Origin: Bin87 sp965220055
GTDB taxonomy: Bacteria > Chloroflexota > Dehalococcoidia > Lucifugimonadales > UBA3495
DNA: 64,000 nt
NCBI GenBank assembly: GCA_965220055.1
Contig: CBDCPE010000004.1
Span: forward strand, 3,348,001-3,412,000
Reading direction: 5' to 3'
Part shown: piece by piece, positions 9,521 to 17,527 of the stretch
Position numbering within the stretch: position 1 is the first letter of the stretch
How the letters are laid out: each line of letters begins with the position of its first letter
Program-made: the position numbers and the translations under genes
The notes under the pieces: generated by a model
What the model was told of the DNA's origin: nothing
The model's input: the letters and a program-made list of their open reading frames with translations, nothing else
Database searches by the model: none

Positions 9521-9596
9521 ATGCGCAAACTGCTCGTCACCCTCAACTCCATGCTCAAGCATGGTTGCCCGTGGCGTGACATGAGCCCAGCAGTAG
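9521..9596 (+). pseudogene. IS110-family transposase, extreme C-terminal remnant
   Basis: The reading frame gives MRKLLVTLNSMLKHGCPWRD, which resembles the conserved C-terminal RKLLV.LN.ML..G.PW motif of IS110/IS116 transposases. Only about 25 residues remain before IS1380 sequence starts. Too short for certainty. Confidence 0.45.
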
Positions 9597-9626
9597 TTGA
9601 TTGTTCCTCTCGACATTCAAGACGGT

Positions 9627-10181
9627 TGCTACTGGATGGACGGCGCCGCCGATGTGGCGGAGACCAGCTACGCCCCCTTTCAGAGTGAGCCCGACGCCGC
9701 GCCGGTGCGGCTCATCGTCCGGAGGGTGAAGCCCACGCCCGGTTCCCAGCTAGCCCTCTTCGCTGCCTACAGCTATCACGCCTTCATCAACGACCGCGAG
9801 GGCGACACGCTGGATCTGGAGGCCGACCATCGCCGCCACGCCGAGATCGAGAACGCCATCCGCGACCTCAAGTACGGCGTGGGGCTCAACCATCTCCCCT
9901 CGGGACGCTTCCCCGCCAATGGTGCCTGGCTGGCCGTCCAGAGCCTGCCCCGTACTCGAAACGGGGTCATGGTCCACAACCTGGCACGTTGGACCGCACG
10001 TATCGGTCTGGGCGAGGCGTTGGTAACCACCAAAACCCTTCGGAGACGCTTCTTCTCCCTGGCGGGACGGCTCACCCGCAAGGCCCGGCGCCTCACCCTG
10101 CATCTACCCCAGGGCTGGCCCTGGCAAAACCAATTCAGCTCCGCCCTGGCGAGATTGCGCGCCCTGCCACTCCCTACCTGA
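9627..10181 (+). pseudogene. IS1380-family transposase, C-terminal third
   Basis: About 185 residues closely match the C-terminal part of the complete IS1380 transposase at 14000-15334. Compared with that copy it has an extra 8 residues, caused by a 24-bp insertion around 9943-9969 that keeps the frame. The N-terminal catalytic region is lost, so it is inactive. The element's right terminal repeat (TCGGTGGATTCGGG) survives at 10424-10437. Confidence 0.85.
9943..9969. repeat. Small palindrome inserted in an IS1380 remnant
   Basis: CCCCGT (9948-9953) and ACGGGG (9961-9966) form a short stem with a 7-base loop, inside a 24-bp block absent from the intact IS1380 copy at the matching position near 15120. 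The sequence resembles the small dispersed palindromes whose reverse-strand translation reads SSTGQAL in many genomes. It is an in-frame insertion. Confidence 0.5.
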
Positions 10182-10527
10182 CGGCGTCCGACCCGTCCGC
10201 CGCACTACCCAACCGCCAGGCGGTTTTGCGCCAGGTCGGTCCCGGAGTGTCTCCTGCTGCAAGCTGGCTGCCGATCTCACCCGCCACCAGCGCTGCGGGC
10301 CTTCAGAAATCACCTTCGCGCGGCAGTCCCACCCCGCACCCGTCTAAATCTATCGGGATCAAATCCCTGTAGTCTCATTCCCGCGCCGCTCATCTCTGGT
10401 CTGACCGACACAGCCATATCCCTTCGGTGGATTCGGGTTTAGAAACAAATGGGGGAGACATCTTAAAGCTCCCAGCCAATCATTCGGAACGCCGTTCTCG
10501 GAAACGGAGGTGCCGCTCCCCTCCGAG

Positions 10528-10920
10528 CTAACCTAAGCATTCTGAGGCTAGGTCTGGGAATTCTTGACGTATCCTGCTAATCACCTTGGCGACCCGTTCG
10601 GGGGCCGTCCAATTCAATGCTTCCCTAGCTTTGTGGTCATCGCCAGATAGGACTTGCCAATCGCCCGCGTCTTCGTTCAAGGCATCCTTCGTGCCTTGTT
10701 CAATGAGGGTGTGGAAGCACACGGCTCGTTGTGATGGGCTAATTGCAGGATTATGTACATTGTTCAACGCAGCGTTCCACGCGATTTCACTCAGGTGTAT
10801 GAAATTGACCCCTCTAAGCAATTCCTCGGCATCATGGCCGACACGTTCATGTACGACGCGCAGGTAGTTCCTGATACGTTCTTCAACGACATTTGCGGAT
10901 CTGCCGTTTTCCTGTTGCAT
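10528..10920 (-). CDS. Hypothetical protein, 130 aa
   Basis: A soluble, mostly helical protein without signal peptide or membrane segment. The chosen ATG has GAGG 5 bases upstream; a start 7 codons earlier is possible. A run such as VVEERIRNYLRVVHERVGHD suggests a helical bundle. No family recognised. It is flanked by IS1380 debris and another small minus-strand gene. Confidence 0.6.
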   Translation of the reverse strand: MQQENGRSANVVEERIRNYLRVVHERVGHDAEELLRGVNFIHLSEIAWNAALNNVHNPAISPSQRAVCFHTLIEQGTKDALNEDAGDWQVLSGDDHKAREALNWTAPERVAKVISRIRQEFPDLASECLG

Positions 10921-11063
10921 AGTGGCCTCAAGAGCGAGCAATTTGGGACTGGATCTTCATCCCACGGACTGAAAAACCGATTCCTTCACTACCTTGCGGA
11001 AATGCCTCACGGTTGCGCATGTGGGAAATACCCTGATATGACGGTCGCGACCCACCACCACTT

Positions 11064-11285
11064 CTATGCGACGGACTCGGGCCAGTAATCGGGTTTAGGT
11101 CCGTCGTCATCGATGTAGGACACGACTTGGTGCAACCATTTGGACAAAGGCTGGGGGAATCTGCTCCATTCGCCCAGCCGCGCGTAGTGAAGTGCTTCTG
11201 CCCATATCTGGCTACGTTCGCGTTCCGACAGTCTGGATGAAGACGCGATAAATGCCTTGGCTGCGTCAACTGCTTCGAGATCCAT
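11064..11285 (-). CDS. Hypothetical protein, 73 aa
   Basis: A small acidic soluble protein that I do not recognise, directly downstream of the RCC1-like lipoprotein gene. The start at 11285 is preferred because AAAGG lies about 10 bases upstream; an earlier in-frame ATG at 11315 overlaps the preceding gene by 19 bases and lacks a ribosome site. Aromatic residues cluster in the second half (EALHYARLGEWSRFPQPLSK). Confidence 0.55.
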   Translation of the reverse strand: MDLEAVDAAKAFIASSSRLSERERSQIWAEALHYARLGEWSRFPQPLSKWLHQVVSYIDDDGPKPDYWPESVA

Positions 11286-11296
11286 TTCTTCAACCT

Positions 11297-12214
11297 TTAT
11301 TTTTTGCCCCAGCATTCTACCGTGTCGTCAGTTCTTATGGCACAGGTGTAAGAAGGTGCGGCGTTTACTGAAATAAAATTGCCGGCCGGCGGCTTAAGCT
11401 TTCCATCCTCGGGGTCTCCCCAACAATCGATAGACTGATCGGTTCGAATGCCACATGTGTGAAACGATCCCGCACTGATCGCAGTGAACGAACCTGTCGG
11501 GGAGGTGAGTTGCCCGTCATCCCCGTGTCCCCAGCAGACGACTGTTTCGTCAATTCTCAAGCCGCACGCGTGCCGGGAACCCGTGGCAACCGCACTATAC
11601 CTGCCTGGCGGTGGGAATAAAGCTTGCCCTTGAATGTCCGTACCCCAACAGGCGACGGAGTGGTCGTTGCGTACGCCGCATGCTTGTCCATATCCTCCAC
11701 TGATTGATTTTAATCTCCCAAACTCGGCGACGACTGTAGGTGGTGTCGGTTTTCCCAGGCCACCCGAGTTCCAGCATACCACTGCGTCGTCATCTCTTAT
11801 GGCGCAGGTGAATTGCCTGAATATGTCCGTGGCGACCTCCTTGAATCTGCCGCGGGGTGGCGAAATTCCGGCAAACGGAGTTCCAATGCCTTCGAGTCGC
11901 CAGCAGGTAATTGAACGATCTCTTCTGATTGCGCAAATGTCGCCTATTCCAGCGTCGACAGATCGGAATGTACCCCTAGGAATTGGCTCCCACATAGTGC
12001 CTACACCCCAGCACTCTATCGTGCGGTCGCTCCGCACCCCGCAAGCGTAACCCAATTCCCCACTTACCGATTCGAATGAGCCTTCCGGAGGCTTGACAGG
12101 AGATCCACAGGCGACGAGGAATAAGGCTGCCATCAACATTCCAACAACGCGCTCAACGAACCGGAGATTACTCTGAGGAGCAGAGTCAGTGTGGTTTTTA
12201 TCTTGAGGTGTCAA
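11297..12214 (-). CDS. RCC1-repeat lipoprotein
   Basis: Six or more repeats of the form CG[IV]R.D.S[IV].CWG, spaced about 40 residues apart, mark an RCC1/BLIP-II-like beta-propeller, probably displayed outside the cell. A lipobox (LFLVAC, Cys near residue 36 of the longest frame) indicates lipid anchoring. Each blade pairs two cysteines, so disulfides are likely. The only in-frame start giving a basic signal region is a TTG at 12214, which lies inside the end of an IS21 remnant (12209-12362). The native start may therefore have been replaced by the insertion; an internal ATG at 12139 is the alternative. Confidence 0.75.
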   Translation of the reverse strand: MTPQDKNHTDSAPQSNLRFVERVVGMLMAALFLVACGSPVKPPEGSFESVSGELGYACGVRSDRTIECWGVGTMWEPIPRGTFRSVDAGIGDICAIRRDRSITCWRLEGIGTPFAGISPPRGRFKEVATDIFRQFTCAIRDDDAVVCWNSGGLGKPTPPTVVAEFGRLKSISGGYGQACGVRNDHSVACWGTDIQGQALFPPPGRYSAVATGSRHACGLRIDETVVCWGHGDDGQLTSPTGSFTAISAGSFHTCGIRTDQSIDCWGDPEDGKLKPPAGNFISVNAAPSYTCAIRTDDTVECWGKK

Positions 12215-12362
12215 TTTTCAGATTGATTAGGCCGGCATTTTCACGGTCATTCGTCCACTCTGGGGGCGCGGTAGTTTGACAAATATCAGGTCATTGTAGG
12301 TCGGTCAATCACCTCCTTCGTTGCTGAGCAGGGCGCGGTGTGGCGACAGTCTTTCCCGGTAG
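12209..12362 (-). mobile_element. IS21 remnant: terminus plus istB 3' tail
   Basis: The end sequence TGTCAATTTTCA at 12209-12220 and the internal TTTTCACGGTCATT match the terminus of the complete IS21 at 44.9 kb. On the minus strand 12362-12305 encodes the last IstB residues (YRERLSPHRALL...GGD, stop). The rest is deleted. This scar sits between the RCC1 gene and the Tn3 resolvase gene. Confidence 0.75.
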
Positions 12363-12393
12363 GGGTCGATTCCGGTAGGGGGCAGGATCTACG

Positions 12394-12942
12394 CTAAGGT
12401 GAAAGGCGCCGGTTGAGTGTGCGATAGACGGTTAGTCGTGAGACGGAGAAGAGCTCGGCGAGATCGCTGATGGAATACTCGCCGGTGGCATGCATGCGGC
12501 AGAGTTCCCGCTGCTGTCGGTCGGACAGTTTGGGCTGCTTGCCGCGTAATTTCCCTTTGGCACGGGCGATGGCCATGCCCTCGCGGGTGCGCATGCGGAT
12601 GAGATCGGCTTCGAACTCGGCGAAGGTGGCGAGGATATTGAAGAACAGCTTTCCCATGGGATCGCCCGGGTCGTAGAGCGCCCGTCCGAGGGCCAGTTTC
12701 ACGCCGCGTTCCTGAAGCCGGTCGGCGATGGCGCGCGCATCTGGGACGGACCTGGCCAGCCGGTCGAGTTTCGGCACGACCAGCGTGTCGCCTGCGCGCA
12801 CGGCGGCGAGGGCCTGGTCGAGGCCGTGATCGGTGTAGATGCGATCCTCGACGACGCCCAGCTCCAGGAGCGCCTGGCGCTGGGCCGCCGGATCCTGCCG
12901 GTCGGTGGAACAAGGGGCGTATCCGATGAAGGTTGCCGTCAT
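12394..12942 (-). CDS. tnpR: Serine recombinase (Tn3-type resolvase)
   Basis: A 182-aa site-specific recombinase of the resolvase/invertase family that would resolve cointegrates of a Tn3-type transposon. It keeps the catalytic serine (Ser12 in YAPCSTDRQD), the KLDRLARS arginine motif, the FNILATFAEFE linker helix and a C-terminal helix-turn-helix (YSISDLAELFSVSRLTVYRT). The usual Arg-Val before the Ser motif is Pro-Cys here. It lies divergently next to a truncated tnpA, the usual Tn3 layout. Probably intact but orphaned. Confidence 0.85.
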   Translation of the reverse strand: MTATFIGYAPCSTDRQDPAAQRQALLELGVVEDRIYTDHGLDQALAAVRAGDTLVVPKLDRLARSVPDARAIADRLQERGVKLALGRALYDPGDPMGKLFFNILATFAEFEADLIRMRTREGMAIARAKGKLRGKQPKLSDRQQRELCRMHATGEYSISDLAELFSVSRLTVYRTLNRRLSP

Positions 12943-13119
12943 GGGGGGAAGTGTACGGATAGGGTCCCGCTTCCGCAATTGCCTCCGTACCATTCATATG
13001 AGACGCTCCTGGCTCCGGTTTGGCGGGGGTTGGGGCGACGGACTGCGCCGTCCGCTGGACGATCCCCTTACGGACAGCGCCGCGCCTGCCGATATGAATG
13101 GATAACGGAGCGGTGGAAC
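12943..13119. promoter_or_regulatory. Probable Tn3 res site and divergent promoters
   Basis: The 177 bp between divergent tnpR and tnpA contain inverted sequences near both edges (CCATTCATAT near 12990 and ATATGAATGG near 13092) and a central dyad (GACGGACTGCGCCGTCC). This fits resolvase-binding subsites overlapping both promoters. Confidence 0.5.
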
Positions 13120-13308
13120 ATGCCGAGACGAAGCATCTGGAGCGCGCGCCAGCGCGCGGCCCTGTTCGATCTGCCCACGGACGAAGCCACCCTGCTGCGC
13201 CATTACACGCTGTCCGACGACGACATCGAGCAGATCCGGGTGCGGCGCGGGGGACACAACCGGCTGGGCTTCGCGCTCCAGCTTTGCGCCTTTCGATATC
13301 GGCCTGCT
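13120..13308 (+). pseudogene. tnpA: Tn3-family transposase, N-terminal 60 residues
   Basis: The start MPRRSIWSARQRAALFDLP and the following RRGGHNRLGFALQLCAFRY are typical of Tn3-family TnpA N-termini. The similarity ends at about 13308, leaving under a tenth of the normal roughly 990-residue protein. With the resolvase gene it is a Tn3 remnant whose right part is replaced by the peroxiredoxin locus. Confidence 0.8.
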
Positions 13309-13391
13309 AAGCCACAGTCCGAGCTGAACCCCGTTTTGCCGGCTGCACAAGGGCGGGCAACAGTCGAAAAGCCCGCACCGTTGAGGTCGTC

Positions 13392-13853
13392 CTACAGACG
13401 CTCCAGTAACTTTGCAATCTGATCGGTGTGGTTCATGTCAGATTCCCACTCGCAGATCACACTGTGTTCGTCGATGACAACTGCGGGCCTTTTCCCGTCT
13501 GACGGGTCTTTGACGTACCTCTCTCCATCGAGAGTGGACATGCCTAGCTCAATGCCTACTCGTCGATCAGGGTCGTTCAGGACCGCGAACGGAAGCTGCT
13601 CTTTCTCGACCCACTGGCGTGCAGCATCCAAGCTTCCGTCATGGATTCCGAACAGCACGACGTTCCTCTCGGTGAACTCGGCAGCATGCTCTCGGTACCC
13701 AAGAGCCATGCGGGTTCAATTACCACCGCCCGGACTCGTGAAGAAGTACAGCAGGACCTTTTGTCCGCGAAGACTGCTAAGGGATATCGTCTGTCCATCG
13801 CTGGACTGAAGTGTGAAATCGGAAATCGTCTTCCCGATGTAAGTTTCCATCAT
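13392..13853 (-). CDS. Peroxiredoxin (BCP/AhpC-TSA type), probable selenoprotein
   Basis: Reading through one in-frame TGA (13718-13716, codon 46) gives a complete 153-aa thiol peroxidase: N-terminal SDFTLQSSDG, strand KVLLYFF, the active-site loop, then VVLFGIHDGSLDAARQWVEK, LPFAVLNDPDR and a VVIDEH strand. The TGA falls exactly where BCP-type proteins have the peroxidatic Cys (family TPGCT; here GGN-TGA-T). A hairpin starts 4 bases after the TGA (13711-13684). Selenocysteine is therefore the most likely reading; a nonsense mutation of a Cys codon is the alternative. The start is an ATG-ATG pair with GGAAAGGA 5 bases upstream. Conventional calling gives only the 105-aa C-terminal part from 13709. 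An IS1380 lies about 25 bp upstream, so the native promoter may be displaced. Confidence 0.75.
13684..13711 (-). promoter_or_regulatory. SECIS-like stem-loop after an in-frame TGA
   Basis: On the minus strand, 4 bases after the TGA, GCATG (13711-13707) pairs with CATGC (13688-13684). After one unpaired G, CTCTTGG (13705-13699) pairs with CCGAGAG (13695-13689), leaving loop GUA. The TGA-to-loop distance is 17 bases and the loop begins with G, both within what is described for bacterial SECIS elements that bind SelB. It overlaps coding sequence, as bacterial SECIS elements do. Confidence 0.65.
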
Positions 13854-13877
13854 TGCCGTCCTTTCCGGTGAGACTTA

Positions 13878-15596
13878 ACCCCAATCCACCGAAGATGTGA
13901 GTGTCGCGGGGTACTGACGGGGTAAGAAAGTGCTCCTGTGCTTCGGGGATAATGGTTTCTGACACACGAAACCAGCCCGAAACGAGGAGCACCCAAAAGA
14001 TGCTACCACTTGAGCAGCCCGACCGCATCCAAATCGCCTTTGATGACCACCGTCTGGTGGCTAATGCTGGGTTGCTCCTTCCGGTCACCCTGGCCCAGCG
14101 CCTGGGTCTGCGTGAACTCGTCGACAACCACGTTGACCTCGGAGATGCGCTGGGTCGGGCCAATGCAGGAGACAAGCTGCTGACCCTGGTGGCATCGGCG
14201 CTGGTCGGTGGTCCTCCTGTGGCGGACATCGACGATGCCGACGCGCTGCGCGCTGGCAGTACCGACAGTGTGCTGGGTTGTGTGGTCAAGGCGCCATCCA
14301 CGCTGGGGACATTCCTGCGCAGCTTCCGGTGGGGCCACGTGCGGCAGCTGGACCGGGTGGGACGTGAGGCGCTGGCGAGAGCCTGGGCGGCTGGAGCGGG
14401 ACCGGGCAATGATCCGTTGACCATCGACCTGGACTCCACCGTCTGCGAGACCTATGGCTTGGCCAAGGAGGGCGCGCAGCGCCACAACCATGCCGGCCAG
14501 CGCGGCTATCACCCGCTCCTCGCCGTCGCTGCTGGCACCGGAGACGTGCTGATGGCGCGGCTGCGCCAGGGTAGAGCCAACACCGCTCGGGGTGCTGCCC
14601 ACTTCCTGCGCGAGACGGTGAGCCGCGTACGTTACGCCGGAGCCACCGGAGAACTCACCATGCGGGCCGACAGCGGCTTCTACAACCACGACATCGTCGC
14701 CGTCTGCCGCAAGGCGAAGGTCCGCTACTCCATCACTGCCCGACAGCACCAGAGCCTGCGCAGTATCATCGAGGCCATTCCCGAGGCGGAGTGGACGCCC
14801 ATCCCGTACTGGATGGAGGGCGCCGCCGATGTGGCCGAGACAACTTATACCCCCTTCAAGCATGAGCCCGACGCCACAGCCGTGCGGCTCATTGTCCGGC
14901 GGGTCAAGCCCACGCCCGGCTCCCAACTTGCCCTCTTCGCCACCTACAGCTATCACGCCTTCATCACTGACCGAGACGGCGACACCCTAGGCCTGGAGGC
15001 CGACCATCGCCGCCACGCCGAGATCGAGAACGTCATCCGCGACCTCAAGTACGGGGTGGGGCTCAACCATCTCCCCTCAGGACGCTTCCCCGCTAACGGC
15101 GCCTGGCTGGCCGTCCAAGTGCTGGCCCACAACTTGGCGCGCTGGACCACGCGCCTCGGGCTGGGTGAGCCGGTGATGACCACCAAGATCCTCAGGCGGC
15201 GCTTCTTCTCCCTGGCCGGACGCCTCACCCGCAAGGCACGCCGCCTCACTTTGCATCTGCCACAGGGCTGGCCCTGGCAAAACCAGTTCAGCCGCGCCCT
15301 GGCCCGATTGCGCGCCCTGCCACTCCCTTCCTGACATCGCACACCGCGTCTGACTGTCCGCCAGCATTCCCGACCGATGGACTGTCTCGCGCCAGCCTGA
15401 GCCACGGGTGCCTACCGCTGCAATCTGCCCCCGATCGCGCCCGTCGCCGGGGCTGCGGCCGGTCAAAATCCCCTCCTCGTCACTGACACAATCACCGCCA
15501 GCGCCAATCCGTCGGTATCAACGCCCTGCCGGACCCTCCCTTCACGTTTCGTCCCCAGTCTGACCACCTCGACCCCGTCCCATCGGTGGATTCGGG
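13878..15596 (+). mobile_element. Complete IS1380-family insertion sequence
   Basis: One transposase gene is enclosed by imperfect inverted ends (CCCCAATCCACCGA at 13879-13892 and TCGGTGGATTCGGG at 15583-15596). CTTA flanks both sides (13874-13877 and 15597-15600) as a possible 4-bp target duplication, the size usual for IS1380. A truncated relative lies at 9.6-10.4 kb. Confidence 0.8.
14000..15334 (+). CDS. IS1380-family transposase
   Basis: A 444-aa DDE transposase of the IS1380 family. The catalytic first Asp is in LTIDLDSTVCETYG, the second in LTMRADSGFYN, and the C-terminal region contains the YSYHAFITDR and ADHRRHAEIENVIRDLKYG motif with the Glu. The ATG at 14000 follows GAGGAG. It appears intact. 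The 33 in-frame codons before the ATG run through the terminal repeat and are not coding. Confidence 0.92.
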   Translation: MLPLEQPDRIQIAFDDHRLVANAGLLLPVTLAQRLGLRELVDNHVDLGDALGRANAGDKLLTLVASALVGGPPVADIDDADALRAGSTDSVLGCVVKAPSTLGTFLRSFRWGHVRQLDRVGREALARAWAAGAGPGNDPLTIDLDSTVCETYGLAKEGAQRHNHAGQRGYHPLLAVAAGTGDVLMARLRQGRANTARGAAHFLRETVSRVRYAGATGELTMRADSGFYNHDIVAVCRKAKVRYSITARQHQSLRSIIEAIPEAEWTPIPYWMEGAADVAETTYTPFKHEPDATAVRLIVRRVKPTPGSQLALFATYSYHAFITDRDGDTLGLEADHRRHAEIENVIRDLKYGVGLNHLPSGRFPANGAWLAVQVLAHNLARWTTRLGLGEPVMTTKILRRRFFSLAGRLTRKARRLTLHLPQGWPWQNQFSRALARLRALPLPS

Positions 15597-15599
15597 CTT

Positions 15600-15760
15600 A
15601 CGCTGATGGTGGGAATAGGGCAACTGGACCCGCCAGGCCCGCACCAACACCGATATGGCCAGGACACGACGCTCCAGAATAGCCACCGTGAGCAGGGCCA
15701 GATTGGTCCGACGGGTCGCGCGCACCTGCGGCAGAGAGTAGTTCAGAAGTGTGGCGATGC
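15600..15760 (-). pseudogene. Transposase N-terminal remnant
   Basis: On the minus strand the frame gives LLNYSLPQVRATRRTNLALL and LVRAWRVQLPYSHHQR, resembling the N-terminal region of IS4/ISL3-type DDE transposases. It has no start (a TGA precedes it) and is cut by the right end of IS1380. Family assignment is weak. Confidence 0.4.
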
Positions 15761-15881
15761 AGTGATATCATGACATGGTCCGCCTCCCCTGGTAGAACGG
15801 TGGTTAGTAACCCGTTCCTTACCCGGAGAGGCCGACCTGTTTCAACCCCTTATCTCAAACTGGGTACGCGTGAGGGTTGGT

Positions 15882-15920
15882 GGCCCGGGTGTTGCCAGAT
15901 GGCTCGCCCGGGCCGTTTTT
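15882..15920 (+). terminator. Intrinsic terminator
   Basis: GGCCCGGG (15882-15889) pairs perfectly with CCCGGGCC (15907-15914), followed by GTTTTT. No intact plus-strand gene precedes it, so it may belong to a lost gene or a small transcript starting near 15800. Confidence 0.6.
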
Positions 15921-16589
15921 GTTGTGGAATCTTGGAACTGGGTTGGTGTTCTGTTGGTCGGCCGTTAGGTTTCCACAACTATGTTAAGAGTCTTGGTTCT
16001 GAAGTCGCAGGATCGGCACTCTTGGGCGCTTGGCACGAATAACGCCGGTTCGTCGCTGGTTAACACATTGAAGAGGCGCTGGCTCTGTTCGGCTGTCTAA
16101 TAGTTGGGAATGTAATTCCAACCGCACATACTCAATCCACCTCGTTGAATTGGAGCGTGTCGTTAAGAGCCGACGTCCCTTGGTTCACCACTGGGTCGCT
16201 GTCCGTCCTCTCAAGAAGGGCCGTTCCCGTAGTGGCCGGAGTGGTCGCAGCAAAAAGCGGTAGGTTTCCTCTCGCCGATGTACGCCATGGTTAGGTTTGG
16301 GCAATGAGGTCGTGGCTCGGTTTGCGCCATGGCCTCATTTTCGTAGGTCCCACGGTTTCGGTCAACCCGACACGGCGACTCATCCACTGGGCGCCCTTGC
16401 TCGATTGTTAGGCTCCCGAAAGGCGTTTGGCCGTTGCCGGAACGTCGCGGGCGCCCACGACGGAAGCCTCGCTGACTTCTGAACGTTGGACGCGCCGGTT
16501 CAGTGTGAGCCGGCGCGTCTTCCACGTCAACTGCTATGGTGCGCGCTTGGGTTCGCGCGGTGTCGCACAACTATCTCGCACGATTCCAG
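15921..16589. other. Intergenic region, no supported gene
   Basis: About 670 bp of somewhat lower GC. A 119-codon minus-strand frame (16211-16570) exists but has no ribosome site and resembles nothing known, so I do not call it. No repeats seen. Confidence 0.4.
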
Positions 16590-17527
16590 TTAGTCGGTCC
16601 CTGCGCAAGGTCCTTGGCCCCTCTTCGCTGTTTCTAACTCCTGCAACACCGTGTTGCGCTGCCCGTTAGCTGCCATAAAACGGTCGGGACCACCGGCTTC
16701 GTCTACTAGACAGGCCAGAATGTGCGCTTCCCGGTCCTCCGTGTTGTCGGCGCAGTAATTCCGGAGCGCGGCGAATGCCGCGCGTTCCGCCTCCCGTTCT
16801 TTCATGACCTCTTCGGTCAGCGGTCTGTCGGCTGCAGGCTCTGTGTTCAACATTCCCTCGTCCGGGGTCGCTCGCGCTCCTCTCCAGATGCAGGCTATCT
16901 CCTCGTACGGTGCGTCCGTCTCGCTGTTTTCCAGCATGTACAGTGCCAGCTCTCCGGCTTCGCCCAGACATCCGTTCAGCATTCTCCGTTCGGTCCCTTC
17001 TGTGAATCGGAGGTGGTCCATTACGTCTTCGTCGCTTCGCACGGCGTTGGGGAAGCAGTTCTGTTCGTCCTCACTCAGAGACTCAAAGAACCAGTTCTCC
17101 CGATCGTCTCGCGGGTCGATCCCTTCCGGTGTCCACACGCTTCGGTCGGGTCTCGTCGCCTCGTTGCTATCCGGCGATGCCGTCGGCTCCGTTGTTGCGA
17201 GTTGTGGCCGGCTTGGGTTGTGTCCTTGCACTGACCTCGTCGGTCTCTCGCTCCTCGTCGGCACCAGTGGGGGGCTGCTATATTCGTCGTTTCGGGTTCC
17301 GGCGCAGTTCCCATTTGGCCGCTTTGTTGTTGGATGCCTTCTTCCGTCGGGATTACTCGGTTCAATTCGCGTGTCTCTGTCGTCCGCGTTTCGATCTTTA
17401 CGATCGGTTGCGGCGCTGGGCCGGTGTAGCCTTCCTGTGTCGGCTGTTGCGTTGGTATTGTTGAAGCCGCCTGTTGGGTGGAGCACGCTGCTGTCAGAAC
17501 TGCTGCCGTCAGGTAGACGATCGGCAT
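16590..17527 (-). pseudogene. Lipoprotein gene with one frameshift
   Basis: The N-terminal part begins MPIVYLTAAVLTAACSTQQ with a lipobox (TAAC) and runs in one frame to about 17275. The remainder (ENWFFESLSEDEQNCFPNAV, LNGCLGEAGELALYML and so on to the stop at 16590) is in the neighbouring frame. The switch coincides with a six-G run (17268-17273). Joined, the protein is about 310 aa: signal, Pro/Thr-rich linker, then a helical domain. The start codon shares its A with the stop of the upstream gene (TGATG), so the two are translationally coupled. It is either a real pseudogene or one missed base in the run. Confidence 0.7.

Noticed and set aside
10928..11293. 121-codon minus-strand frame
   Set aside because: Overlaps the better supported 73-aa gene in another frame and has no ribosome site.
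16211..16570. 119-codon minus-strand frame
   Set aside because: No ribosome site, no recognised motif and unusual composition.
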